Shown here: one piece after another, positions 1-9,726 of the stretch | Layout of the letters: each line of letters opens with the position of its first letter | Numbering within the stretch: the stretch's first letter is position 1 | Assembly (NCBI GenBank): GCA_014529385.2 | Contig: CM043950.1 | Coordinates: forward strand, 152,030,945-152,094,944 | DNA length: 64,000 nt | From: Adiantum capillus-veneris | Taxonomy: Eukaryota; Streptophyta; Polypodiopsida; Polypodiales; Pteridaceae | Direction of reading: 5' to 3' | Notes under the pieces: model-generated | Database searches by the model: none | Seen by the model: only the letters and a program-made list of their open reading frames with translations | Told to the model about the DNA's origin: nothing | Program-made: the position numbers and the translations under genes

Positions 1-110
1 TTGGTGTCGATTTGAATTGTTTGACTTTGGTTTGATACTGGTTTCAATGATTGGTGATTTTACTCCCTGATGGAGAAGTGAGAAATGATGTTTGAGAATG
101 CTTGTTCATT

Positions 111-458
111 CTCATGGCCCAGACCCTTGTGGTTATTTGCGGGGGGAGTATTGAATGATTGAAAAGTGCTATTTTTACTCATGGCCCGGACCCTTGTGGT
201 TATTTACGGGGGGAGTATTATTGTTGTGACTCCCGGCCCGGACCTGGATGGTTATGTGGGAGGAGTATTAAGAAGTCTGAGCAGTGGTTACTCTCAGCAC
301 CTCCAAACGACGCAGGCTGCGGTCTGAGGGGCGTTTGGTTGTAAAAGGCCTCTATATCTCCCGGCCCGGATCTTTTTAGGTTATGCGGGAGGAGTGATGA
401 GGGAGTCGTTGAATATCTCCCGGCCCGGACCTTGTTAGGTTATGCGGGAGGAGTGTTC
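111..458 (+). repeat. Five-unit hairpin repeat array of A1
   Basis: Five units of about 45 bp at roughly 111, 177, 228, 356 and 414 each carry GGCCCGGACC, a short loop, GGTTAT and a G-rich end. In units 3-5 the flanks read CTCCCG and (T/C)GGGAG, so each unit can fold on itself. The same five units occur in the same order in A2. Function is unknown; an RNA role such as packaging is only a guess. Confidence 0.7.
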
Positions 459-834
459 ATCGGTGGCTTTATGTTTCTATGTCTTGTAACATGCATATTT
501 AAGCATTTGTGTTGCATTGTGATATGCCAACCACTGAATATTCCTAATTCGATCAGATTGCCTGGGTATGTAATTTTAGTGCATCAAGACACCCGTGGAA
601 GATCAGTACGGTCTGGGTGTGATGGCTAATTTTACTACGCTGGAATATCAAGAGTTCCGATCTGGACGACTAACTGCTTGATCAAAAGAGCCGAAAGGAG
701 AAGCTAACTCCTTGATCATAAGAGCAGAAAGGAGAAGCTAACTCCTTAATAAAAAGAGCAAAACTGATTGTCCCTCGAAATGTCCCTCGGAATTTTTTTT
801 CTTGAGCTAACTTGAGTTGTTTTGCAGATATGTT

Positions 835-872
835 GTAATCACGGACGATTACTCTCTTTCAAGAAGGAGAGA
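835..872 (+). promoter_or_regulatory. Pre-LTR hairpin and polypurine tract of A1
   Basis: GTAATCA-CGGA-CGATTAC (one mismatch) at 835-852 is followed by TTTCAAGAAGGAGAGA, the probable plus-strand priming tract, directly before the LTR. The same module is seen in A2, C1, C2 and G2. Confidence 0.6.
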
Positions 873-975
873 TGTAACAAACTGCTGACGTGTCAAAGCC
901 TAAAGAATGGAGCCAACTTACAGATGTGGCCGAGGGGCCTAAACTGTCACAAAGTGATGACGTGGCTGCCCGAGA

Positions 976-1164
976 GCAGAAACCCTAACCCTAACTGTTG
1001 AAACCCTAATTTTGGAAACCCTAACCCTAAAACTTGTAAACCCTAATTTTGGAAACCCTAACCCTAAAAAATGCAAATCCTAATTCTGAAAACCCTAACC
1101 CTAAAACCTGCAAACCCTAATTTTGCTGCCAGAAACCCTAAAACTGCAGAAACCCTAACCTTGA
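976..1164 (+). repeat. Telobox-like AAACCCTAA cluster inside the A1 LTR
   Basis: About ten AAACCCTAA or CCCTAACCC motifs are separated by short variable spacers. Spacing is irregular, so this is not a telomere. The A2 LTRs lack the block, while C1 LTRs carry a comparable one on the opposite strand (about 5855-5940 and 14508-14575). Confidence 0.75.
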
Positions 1165-1448
1165 GGGCAGCAGGGAGATTTCCGTGATTTACGCTGGCAA
1201 CTTTTGGCATTGCTTTTTGGACCAGAAGCTTTTGAGTTTGAAAGCTTTTCATGTAAATTGCTTTTTAGGCCAAGGGCCTTTAAATATGAGGCTAGGGCTC
1301 ATTCTCTGGCATGCTTCCTGGAGAAGGTGCAGAGTCTCGAGTACCGGCTTGTACTGTGTTGATGCAATATATAGAAATACTGAAAGGGGCACCAAGGTTT
1401 GGGGCCAATACTCTCTGGGGTGGAATTCCGCCACTCCATGTCACGTGT

Positions 1449-1450
<2 letters not shown>

Positions 1451-1490
<40 letters not shown>
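1451..1490 (+). repeat. (TC)n microsatellite
   Basis: A pure TC dinucleotide run of about 40 bases in the downstream part of the A1 LTR. The A2 LTRs have only a few repeats at the same place, so the tract has changed length within the LTR. Confidence 0.95.
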
Positions 1491-1496
<6 letters not shown>

Positions 1497-1569
1497 GTTG
1501 TTATTTGAAGTGCTTAAAGTCTGTTCAATCTGCTCTTTTCTATTGGCACGTGGTGCCCGTCTTGTGACA

Positions 1570-2230
1570 TCATTCAGTTTTTCATTCCATATCGGAGCTC
1601 TTGATATTCTGGCGTAGCAAAATTAGCCATCGCACCTTGACCATGTTGATCTGTAGCGAGTGTCTCGATGCAGTAAAATTACATACTCAGGCAATCTCAC
1701 CCAATTAGGAATATTCAGTGGTTGGCACATCACGATACGAACACAGATGTTCACATATGCATGTTACAAGACACAACAAACAATGTTGCTGAGTACTCCT
1801 CGTAGGGAGACGGTCTTAAGCATGAAGCTAGTGAACGACTATCTTATAACCTAAAAGGTGCGGGCCATGAGCTTAGAGGACTAATTCAACCAAACGCTCC
1901 CCAAACACCTAGTATGTGTCGTTCAGAGGTTTCCAACATGCAACTAAACTCTCCCCAGACACCTGATCTGCATGGTTTAGATGCTCACAACAAACATGAA
2001 CACTCGTTCTAGGAAAGTCCGAGACAAAGATATCCAGACATCATCAAGCACCAATTTTCTCCTCAGTACTCCTCTCGGGAGTAAATCACAAATTCTTGAA
2101 ACCAATTTCAAAACCAGAGTCAAACAAACTTCAGTAGGCACCAAGAAAGGTATAAAACAAATAAAATTTATTGTAGACAAATTCCAAACAGTTCATTCTC
2201 AAACAAAGTCGAAAAGTATTCAAAATACAA
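1570..2230 (-). mobile_element. Reversed relic of an A-family internal region
   Basis: The reverse complement aligns with A1 470-660 and A2 25000-25740, for example the stretches around GATGTGCCAACCACTGAATA and AAACCAGAGTCAAACAA. It is more diverged than A1 and A2. A1 therefore appears inserted into, or joined to, an older A copy in inverse orientation. Confidence 0.65.
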
Positions 2231-2302
2231 AGCAATTCGAAATTTATTTGGGGTTTTGTTCAGACAGTCCAACTTTAAGGACGATTGGCTTGTCCTTATG
2301 GA

Positions 2303-2830
2303 TTAAAGTGATTGTACGGTTCCGTATTTGGAGTCTCTTGTCATTCTTGTCATACCAAGGCATGCCCAAGAGAGCGTCGCAATTGCAAAACTTGACGATG
2401 TGAAAATCTGCTTTTCCATTGTATCCTTATGGAAGAGCACCGATGAGAATATCACCTTTTGAGTTTGCCCCGTGGCTAGCTCGGCTTCAAGTTCTCCACC
2501 GTGTGAATCATAGTCAAAGTCCATTTGCTTGAGGAAGTCGAGATGGATGAAATTCTCGGTAGAGAAGATTAGGACTTTCAGCCGTTGATTTTTCCATATG
2601 CTCTGCACAATTCATTAGAACTTTCGAGATTGATATCATAAATATTAGGTACAAGCCCAATTGCAGGTCTAGCTCACTTAGACAGAGGTGGTCTTTAAGA
2701 TCGATCGGCTATCGTAGCAGGTGTCGACTTGGCGGGTCTATCGGTTTGGAGGGGACAATTAAAATAATTATGCCTTGATTGAAAACATCCGAAACATCTG
2801 CCTTCTTGTAATAAAGCGTCTTGTTGTTGA
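2303..2830 (-). pseudogene. Decayed gag zinc knuckle and retropepsin fragment
   Basis: On the minus strand a translation near 2757-2815 gives CFGCFQSRHNYFNC, a complete C-X2-C-X4-H-X4-C nucleocapsid zinc knuckle. Downstream, 2608-2303 stays open for 101 codons and resembles the retropepsin region of gypsy elements (NFIHLDFLKQMDFDY, ELATGQ, then a degraded LGM). The catalytic DSGA is not intact (FSTEN). Because the fragment lies on the gag side of the reversed E-family LTR at 2938, it may be the inside of that same element after a deletion. No RT is found. Confidence 0.55.
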
Positions 2831-2937
2831 GGCGTCAAACGAGGCCTTTGAGATTGACTTTCATGAGAATCTCGAGAAGTTGTTTGTTGTGGGCGAGGAT
2901 TCTGAGTTGTTGCCAGAGTTTCTTTTGTAGTAATCCT

Positions 2938-3784
2938 TCAAAGGCCCCACTCTCTATGGCGAGAGCGGTCTATTATTGATTGCATAAATCTCTACAATGC
3001 TTTGACTTGCCGATGATGTCGACGACGACGAGACGGGCTGAAATCTGAAAACGCTCAAAGGGTTGAAATCTGCAAATCTTTATTTGCTGAATTTTGACTC
3101 TATGTCGGTGACGACGTCGATGACGACGATGCGACGACGACGCGCTGAAAACGCAGATGCTGAAATCTGCGTTTTCCGGGCTGAATCTGCAAACTGTGGC
3201 TGATCTGACCGTGCAGCGAGGATCTGCTGTGGGAAGGTGAGATCTGCGAGGTTTGGGGGCTGCGGTACGGTATCTACACGCTGAAAACTGAAAACGTTGG
3301 TGCTATTCTTGTTTCTATTGTGATGGAACTGCAAGACGCTGGTCTGCTATGCTGCTCAAAAAATTGCCAGGCTGAATTGGGGGTCTGTTGCAAAAACGCT
3401 AGGCTTCTGCTGGTCCTGCTGTCGCCGGGGCTGATTTGCAATGCAAAACGCCAAGGCTTCTGCTGTTGATGAAAACGCTAGGCTTCTGCTTGTGGCAAAA
3501 ACGCTAGGTATGCTGTTGGGGAAGGTCTTACTGAGAAGGTGCCTGTTGGATGTCTGGTCTGTGTTGCCTCTGCTACCAGAATCCACTAGCGCTAGGTTTT
3601 CGTTTATACAAGCTGAGTCAAATTGCACTACCCAGTCCCAATAAAAGTCACTTAAAAATAATAAGTGAAAAATGGCTAAAATAGGAAAAATAGGTCTATG
3701 CATTGTAAAAATGCTTCCGATGGGTTCTAACTGTAATCTGATGGTCATGCTGTGTGCAACCAGAGGATATGCATCTGCTGTAAG
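2938..3784 (-). repeat. E0 LTR, first segment (reversed, truncated)
   Basis: Reverse complement of an E/B-type LTR. It has the CACTCTC stem-loop at its left end (about 2948), many GCTGAAAACGC repeats, and the GCAACCAGAGGATATGCATC block near 3765. It stops at 3784, where B1 starts; the rest continues at 22607. About 250 bp of its PBS-proximal end are missing at 2938. Confidence 0.75.
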
Positions 3785-4935
3785 TGTCACTTGACACATC
3801 CAACCCTATGTGCCCGTGGACAAGCTACACCATAACAGGGTTTCCGTCAGTGGAGTCAGTCTAGATTAGAAGTGATCTGGCACTTTTTGTGAGTCTATTT
3901 GTAGACCGTGCATGCCCAGTCACTTAGTATAGATGCATATCCTCTGGTTGCACACAGCATGATCATAAGCATTCCCATAAGAATCCATTAGAATCAGTTA
4001 GGGGATTTTTCCAGTGCATTTAGCCTATTTTACCTATCTTTGACATTTTTCACTTATTAATTTAAGTGACTTTCCAACAAAAGTAGGTAGGGCAATTTGG
4101 TTAAGAAAATATATAAGCAAACCAAAGTTAGCACTAAAGGGCAGATGAGCAAGGAGAACAGCAGGCCATTGGCGACAGGTTCCCTCCTCTCTCAGCAAGA
4201 CTCTCCAAGATCCTCTTGGCGTTTTCCATCAACCCTTGCCTTGGTGTTTTCCCTCCCTCAGCCCTGCCGTTTTGCATCATCGCTAGCCATCCATTTGCCT
4301 TGGCGATTTAAGCAGATACGCATAGCTTCACCCCCATTTAAATCTAGCGTTTTCAGCCTTAACCCGCAGCAGGACAGCAGCGTTTTCAGCCCTAAAACAC
4401 AGCAGTCATCAGCGTTTTTATCAAGCAAATTCAGCATCCAAAAACGCAGCCAATCTCAGCGTTTTTCTCAGCCCAAACCTGCGTTTTTCAGCAACACAAG
4501 GTCAGCCCAAATTTCAGCAATTCAGTTGCAGCAGAATTCAGCAGTTAGCGATTTTGGACAGTAGTTAGTTTCATTCAGTTTTCAGCCCCTTTGTCGTCAT
4601 CGCCATCCCGGTTATCATCGTCGACATAGACTAGATCTGCATCAATCCATGCATCATCATTGTACCCGTTTGTGCAATCAATCATAGACCACTCTCGCCA
4701 ACTAGAGTGGGGCCTTCGGAGGAGGGTTTTACGTCTCTGGTGTCGTATCTCTCTTCCCTCTATCTCTCAGTCTCATACACTTGCACGCACAATATCCACT
4801 CACTTTGTTCGTGATCATAGCACTTTCCTTTAAGAACGGAAGGCTCTCCCTTCCATAAGAACTAAAAGGAACCTTGAGCAAAATATGGAACACTCATCTT
4901 GAGAAAGAACAACATTAATTCCGCTGCACCTTACA
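3785..4935 (+). repeat. 5' LTR of B1
   Basis: 1151 bp, starts TGTCACTTGACACATCC and ends CCTTACA. A TATA-like AAATATATAAGC near 4106 precedes about 800 bp of probable transcribed leader rich in GCGTTTTCAGC repeats. A stem-loop with CCACTCT and AGAGTGG arms (one mismatch) lies near 4690-4711. Confidence 0.9.
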
Positions 4936-4936
4936 T

Positions 4937-4948
4937 TGGTATCAGAGC
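4937..4948 (+). promoter_or_regulatory. Primer binding site of B1
   Basis: TGGTATCAGAGC lies one base after the LTR end and is the standard plant site complementary to the 3' end of initiator Met tRNA. Confidence 0.85.
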
Positions 4949-5383
4949 TTTGGCAGTGTTCTGTATCACTCAAGGAAAGAACCACAAAAATCACAAGGTT
5001 TTTTTTTGCTGGTCACACGAACCCAAGTTCGCTTAAGCGTGTCGATTCCTAATCGTGTTTTTTGAAGAGTGACAGGAATCCCAAGAAAGAAGGGCTTGTC
5101 CAGCCTCCCCTTGTGTCTCTTTTCATTGAGAGCAGACCGTGCACTTAGTGGCCGGCCAATCGACGTGAGGTGGGAAAAAGCAACCTTGGTGTGAGCGCAA
5201 GGCCGCCAAGGGGTGCGCCCGCAGAAAGGAGTAGAACTCGGGTGAAGAAAAGATCCTTCTCAAACACGGTTTGCAAGCGAAAGAAAACCTCAAGAACCTC
5301 AAGACCCTCAAGAACCCAAGTTCCTCGTGAACTTAAGAACCAAAGATCCTAGTGCATGGTCGTCACCCGAAGCGGAATGGATA
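4949..5383 (+). pseudogene. B1 leader and first codons of gag
   Basis: About 400 bp of untranslated leader is shared with B2, B3 and E1. The ATG at 5356 opens the conserved gag start MVVTRSGMD, as in B2 (18410), B3 (51429, minus) and E1 (28658). The frame is cut after nine codons by the start of C1 at 5384. Confidence 0.7.
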
Positions 5384-5953
5384 TGTAACAAACTTGGACA
5401 CTCCAAGTCAAGAATCAACCGCGACAGCACCAAATAACCACTTCCAAACAATTCACAGATCACAATAGATTTGCACTGGCCCGACGGAGTTCCGTGCCTA
5501 GAGATATTGGCCCCAAAGACTGGCGCCCCTTTCGGTATTTCTTTTTGTATTAATCAATCATCAAAGTACAAGAGAGCGGTTAGGGTTTCACTCTCAGACT
5601 TTGCGTCCAGATGCTCTGAGAAGTGAGGCCCTCACCACTAATTTAAAGGTTACAAGGGATGCCCAAAAGCAGAGCCCCAAAAGCTTCAAATCAAAAGCAA
5701 TAGCTCTCTCTCTCTCTCTCACAGAGAGTCAAAACATGAAAGCAAAAGCATTCTCTCTCTCTTTCTCATTTAAGTAGAGAAAAAGCGAAATTAGCGTCGC
5801 TCATCATTTTCCATTAATTTTATTTTAGTAATAATCCGCCTCCGCGATTTTCGGAAATTAGGGTTTCTGGCAAAAATTAGGGTTTGCAGGAATTTTAGGG
5901 TTTTTGGCAGAAATTAGGGTTTCTGCTGTCCGCCACGTCATCACTTTGTGACA
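5384..5953 (-). repeat. 3' LTR of C1
   Basis: On the minus strand it begins TGTCACAAAGTGATGACGTGG and ends GTTACA. It contains telobox motifs and the GAAATACCGAAAGGGGCGCC core motif (minus strand, about 5523-5543). Confidence 0.9.
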
Positions 5954-5992
5954 TACCGCCCTCTTGAAAGCATTGTAATCGGCCGCGATTAC
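5954..5992 (-). promoter_or_regulatory. Hairpin and polypurine tract of C1
   Basis: On the minus strand GTAATCG-CGGC-CGATTAC (5975-5992, perfect 7-bp stem) is followed by TTTCAAGAGGGCGGTA, directly before the 3' LTR. Confidence 0.7.
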
Positions 5993-6084
5993 GCCTGCAA
6001 AAACCGACAAAAGCCATAAACCGTCTTAGCAGACACTGACTGTTAGTACCTACGTACTAGGAACACACATCTAGCACATGTACA

Positions 6085-6152
6085 AAATCGACAGTCACAT
6101 CACATGACATCACAGGACATCACCAGACATCACAGGACATCACATGACATTC
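6085..6152 (-). repeat. Short tandem (GACATCACAN) repeats
   Basis: About six imperfect 10-11-bp units lie between the pol stop and the PPT of C1. C2 keeps a matching array at 44907-44968, so it is an old part of the family-C 3' untranslated region. Confidence 0.7.
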
Positions 6153-6559
6153 AACATTCATTCGGATCGTAGACCATGATTTATCGGCAATGTAGCTAAC
6201 AATCACATCTAGGTCCAATTGGGACCTCAACGATGTCCGATTGTCTAACCCCTATTGCAACCATGTCTATTCGAGATCAATCAGACCAAAATGCTGCAGT
6301 CATTTCGGCTATCAGTTCCTGCACTCACAAGAAGTCAAGAACAAATCAGTATCATAATCTGGAATTCCTTTTCATAAAGTCATCCAGCAGAATACTGTCA
6401 GCTCTCAGTATCCCTGAAGCTCAAAGAGACATCAGTGACTTTAGTATCAAAATCGAGGCATATGTTGACAAAGCAGTGGAGTGACTCCCCTCTTGTGCAT
6501 CCCACTGCACTAGATCTCCGGCCAAGCTGAATTCTGGGTTCCGTTTGGAGTAGACTATG

Positions 6560-6823
6560 CTAAACCAAAACATCGAGGTAAAGTTTCATAATCCGCGGAG
6601 TATTTGCTAGGTACTCCTCCTCCATCCACTTCGCATCAAATGCAGGAAAGTTCTTGAACTTAACCAAGAACCGCCTTCGGACTTTACCTTTCTTCGTATC
6701 ATTATGTGCCAAAATCTGTTCAGGAACAAGGATCTCCTCGTTTTCTTCCACTTTGGGTTGCTCATCAGGCTCCCCATCATCAGGCACATCACCCTTAACA
6801 GGTTTCAAGAGACTCACATGCAA
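6560..6823 (-). pseudogene. C1 integrase C-terminus with chromodomain
   Basis: The frame reads from an HVSLLKP integrase tail through an acidic linker into a chromodomain-like fold (VRRRFLVKFKNFPAFDAKWME) and ends near the pol terminus. Such a domain directs integration to particular chromatin in chromoviruses. It aligns along its length with C2 (45367-45640). The bases between here and the integrase core at 7129 are out of frame. Confidence 0.8.
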
Positions 6824-7128
6824 TGCATTGTGAATCCTCCAAGTATCTGGCAGTTTCAGTCGGAAGGAGACATCATTTATCTTGTCAGTAATGTGGAAAG
6901 GTCCGTAGTATCACATACTAAGCTTTGGAAAAAGCCTCTCCTTTCCCTTTTTCTTTCTTAGGCGTGCCTTCTCAAAAGTAAGAGCACCCAATCATCCTCC
7001 TTCAGTTTCCAGTCGCGACGATGGCGAACCGCTGCCTTTTTCTGTCGTTCTTGAGACTTCTGCAAAGTCTCGCGAACCTTGGCAAAAGCCGTATCCAAGT
7101 CTCGTGAATATTCATCCGCTTCAAATTT

Positions 7129-7735
7129 CTAATCTTTCGTGCTCAGGAAGGATGGAACCTTCGTAGCAGTTTCAACAATCTCACATGGCGTCTTCCCCGT
7201 CGAAGAGTGTATCGTGTTATTGTAGGCAAATTCCACCAAAGGTAAGTTCTTTTCCCATTGAGTCTTCTGATGCGAGATACAAGACTTCAATAAATCTAAA
7301 ATCACTGAATTGGCAATCTCAGATTGCCCGTGAGTCTGCAAGTGGAACGATGACGAGAACTGCAACCGCGTGCCAATGTTCTCCCAAATTGCCTTCCAAA
7401 ACAAACTCATAAATCTGGGGTCTCTGTCGGAGACAATCGTCTCAGGCGTGCCATGTAATCGGAAAATCATCGTGATCATTCTGTATTCTCGGGAGATCAA
7501 AAAAAATGAAATCCATTTCAATATTTTCCAAGGGGTGGGTGGGTATGGGTAAAGGTTGTAACAATCCCTGTGCCTTATACCTGTCAAACTTGACCTTCTG
7601 GCATACCAAGCAACTGCGCACAAACTCTTACACATCCTTCTTCAGTCTCCGCCAAAAGAAATCTCTCTCTACCCCTTTCATGGTGGTAGCAATGCCGCGG
7701 TGACCCGTAAAAGGTGGACAGTGGCAATCAGTCAT
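7129..7735 (-). pseudogene. C1 integrase, deleted copy
   Basis: The N-terminal part of the H2C2 zinc-binding domain is read at 7735-7628 (CHCPPFTGHRG). The catalytic core follows in another frame, with SDRDPRF and GQSEIANS holding the second Asp and the Glu of the DDE triad. Against C2 (46066-46413) about 105 bp are missing near 7470, removing the segment with VIDRFSKQAHF and the first catalytic Asp region. The enzyme cannot be functional. Confidence 0.8.
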
Positions 7736-9266
7736 AACCTTTTCCCTCAACGGCTGTGTAACGCACAACATAGTCTTTTTCATCAAGTAGCCTTCCCGAA
7801 GGGAGTATCCAGCTACTGTCTCCCCATCCCGTATCCGTGTGAAAATATCTGCAAAATCTGTATCTGTGGCACACTGATTGACCATATCCTCGAAGCTCCT
7901 ATGATGTATCGCGGAAATAGCCAGAACCAACGGTTTTGGAGACAAAGCATCTGCCACCACATTCTTCTCTCCCTGCACATGGACAATCTGGAAGTGGAAC
8001 TGTGACAAGATGTTCACCCACCGCATTTGCTTTTCCGAAAGCTGCTTCTGTGACAAGAAGTAGCGCAAACTCTGATGGTCTGTAAAGACAGTAAAATCCG
8101 CTCCGAGTAGGTAATGCCGCCACTGAGTAAGAGCGTGGATAACCGCCAAAAGCTCTTTCCCATAGATCTGTGCTATCATCTCCGGCCTAGAGAACAAACG
8201 GCTCTCGTAAGCTATGACATGGCCTTCTTGCATCAAGACCGCACCCAGACTACGACCACAAGCATCACAATACACTTCAAATGACTTCTGCAAGTCCGGC
8301 AAAGTCAAAACAGGTCCCGTAGTCAATTTCTCTTTCAATGTCCGAAAGGCAGTCACCTCTATGGGTCCCCACGAAAAAGGTACTCCTTTCTGTGTCAAGA
8401 TATGCAAAGGGGAAGCAACCTCTGCAACCTTTCGTATGAACCCCCTGTAGTACGAACACAGTCCCAAGAAGCTTCTAACTTCATGGACATTCCTCAAATC
8501 GGGCCAATCATGGATAGTCTCTATCTTGGCCGGGTCCATTTGCACTCCTGTTGCTGACACAATGTGTCTCAAAAAGTGTATCTCTGGTAGGAAAAATTCA
8601 CTTTTCTTTGCATTAATCACTAACTTGTGATCTCGTAATGCCTGAAAGACTTGATGGAGATGATCTCTGTGTTCTACCTCATTCTTGGAGAAAACAATGA
8701 TGTCGTCAAAGAAAGTGCCAACAAATAGCCTGTACTCTCGAAAAATCCTATCCATCATCCGGTTAAAAGTCGCAGGAGCATTGGTTAAGCCAAAAGGCAT
8801 CACCAAAAACTAAAATAACCCAAAAGTTGTCCGAAAAGTTGTCTTGTAGACATCTCCTGGCGCTATCCTGATCTGATGATATCTACTCTTCAAGTCAATC
8901 CTGCTAAAGCAGGAGGATCCCTGTAACTTGTCGAGTATATCATTGATCCTAGGAATCGGAAATGCGTTCTTGATGGTGATTTTATTGAGAGCTCTATAAT
9001 CGATGCACATTCTCCAAGATCTGTCTTTCTTCAAAAACCAACAACACTGGAGAGCAATACGGTGAAGTACTAGGTTGGACAAGACCCTTTTCCAAGAGGT
9101 CTTTCATTGGGTTCATAATCTTTTCATTCTGTACTCGGCTCACACGATAAGGTGTCCGATTCGGTGGCGTGCTTCCAGATATCAGATCAATGGTATGATC
9201 TTCAGACCCTCTCAAAAGCAATCGGCATGAGCGTGGAGAAAAAAATCTTGGCGTTCTTTTCTTCAA
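7736..9266 (-). pseudogene. C1 reverse transcriptase and RNase H, downstream copy
   Basis: Three overlapping frames cover the whole RT and RNase H. From high to low coordinate they show [10 protein letters not shown], the catalytic [13 protein letters not shown], the FFDDIIVFSKN box (equivalent of YxDD), LGLCSYYRGF, and RNase H with YCDACGRSLGAVLMQ and FTDHQSLRYF. The 392-codon part from 8806 down is uninterrupted. Frameshifts lie near 9000-9080 and a stop near 8808. Unlike the upstream copy at 10819-11877, this one continues through RNase H. Confidence 0.85.
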
Positions 9267-9439
9267 GTCAAAACATATTCAACCTTTATCCATCGTTCAG
9301 TTCTCCCAAAAGAATGAGTAAGAAAACTGAAGTTCATCAAGTACAATCTCTAAGCCCTTCATTTATCAAAGTCGCTTTCTCGGCCCGGTAGTCAACCTCG
9401 GCGTAGTTCTTGTGGTACCAAGGGATCCCGAGTAGAACT

Positions 9440-9676
9440 TCACACTCGTGCCCTGAACACCCCTGTCATTGCAAACAAAGTTTGCCAATGCTCGGTGTAA
9501 TGGCAACATCCCATCCGGGTGCCAGTGGAACTACCTCCGCCTGTGGCGTCAGTCTGTCGGGTGTAGTTCCAAATCGAGCCGCCAATTCCAAGTGAAAAGA
9601 AGTTGGCCTTGGCTCCTTCAAAAGAGCTTCCTGATCCTTCACTTTGCCCCGAAAGCGGCAAAGTTTGTACTTTCAT
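9440..9676 (-). pseudogene. C1 protease, downstream copy
   Basis: The frame includes SFEGAKANFFS, aligning with FDGGAKANFIS of C2 (54501-53998), the active-site region of the aspartic protease. The catalytic Asp is not preserved and the frame drifts after it. Confidence 0.6.
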
Positions 9677-9726
9677 TCATTAGATTCGCTGCAGGTCCCA
9701 CGCCATGTGGTACCAGTTCTGCTTTT

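Larger units (their letters stand above)
1..872 (+). mobile_element. Element A1, 3' internal region (cut by window edge)
   Basis: This is the non-coding internal part of a family-A LTR element, collinear with 25070-25918 of A2. It holds five GC-rich hairpin units (111-458), then a stretch shared almost base for base with A2, and ends in a hairpin plus polypurine tract before the LTR. No long coding frame is seen; the short open frames here are chance ones over the repeats. The 5' part lies outside the window. Confidence 0.8.
873..1569 (+). repeat. 3' LTR of A1
   Basis: It starts TGTAACAAACTG and ends CTTGTGACA, matching the LTRs of A2 at both ends. Unlike them it carries, from about 943, a segment resembling the start of the family-C LTR (TGTCACAAAGTGATGACGTGG) followed by a block of AAACCCTAA motifs. 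The core motif near 1376 (GAAATACTGAAAGGGGCACC) lies about 190 bp before the LTR end, preceded by a TATATA box. The flanking target duplication cannot be checked because the left end is outside the window. Confidence 0.85.

Noticed and set aside
111-458. CRISPR-like array
   Set aside because: Repeats are spaced unevenly, lie in a plant LTR element and recur in A2 with the same spacers.
976-1164. True or interstitial telomere
   Set aside because: Motifs are separated by variable spacers and lie inside an LTR; no long uninterrupted CCCTAAA array.
1292-1492. Arg-Glu repeat protein on the minus strand
   Set aside because: It is a translation of the TC microsatellite; the same happens at 23284-23589.
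4937-4948. tRNA gene
   Set aside because: Only the 12-bp primer binding site is present, not a cloverleaf; the same holds for every TGGTATCAGAGC here.
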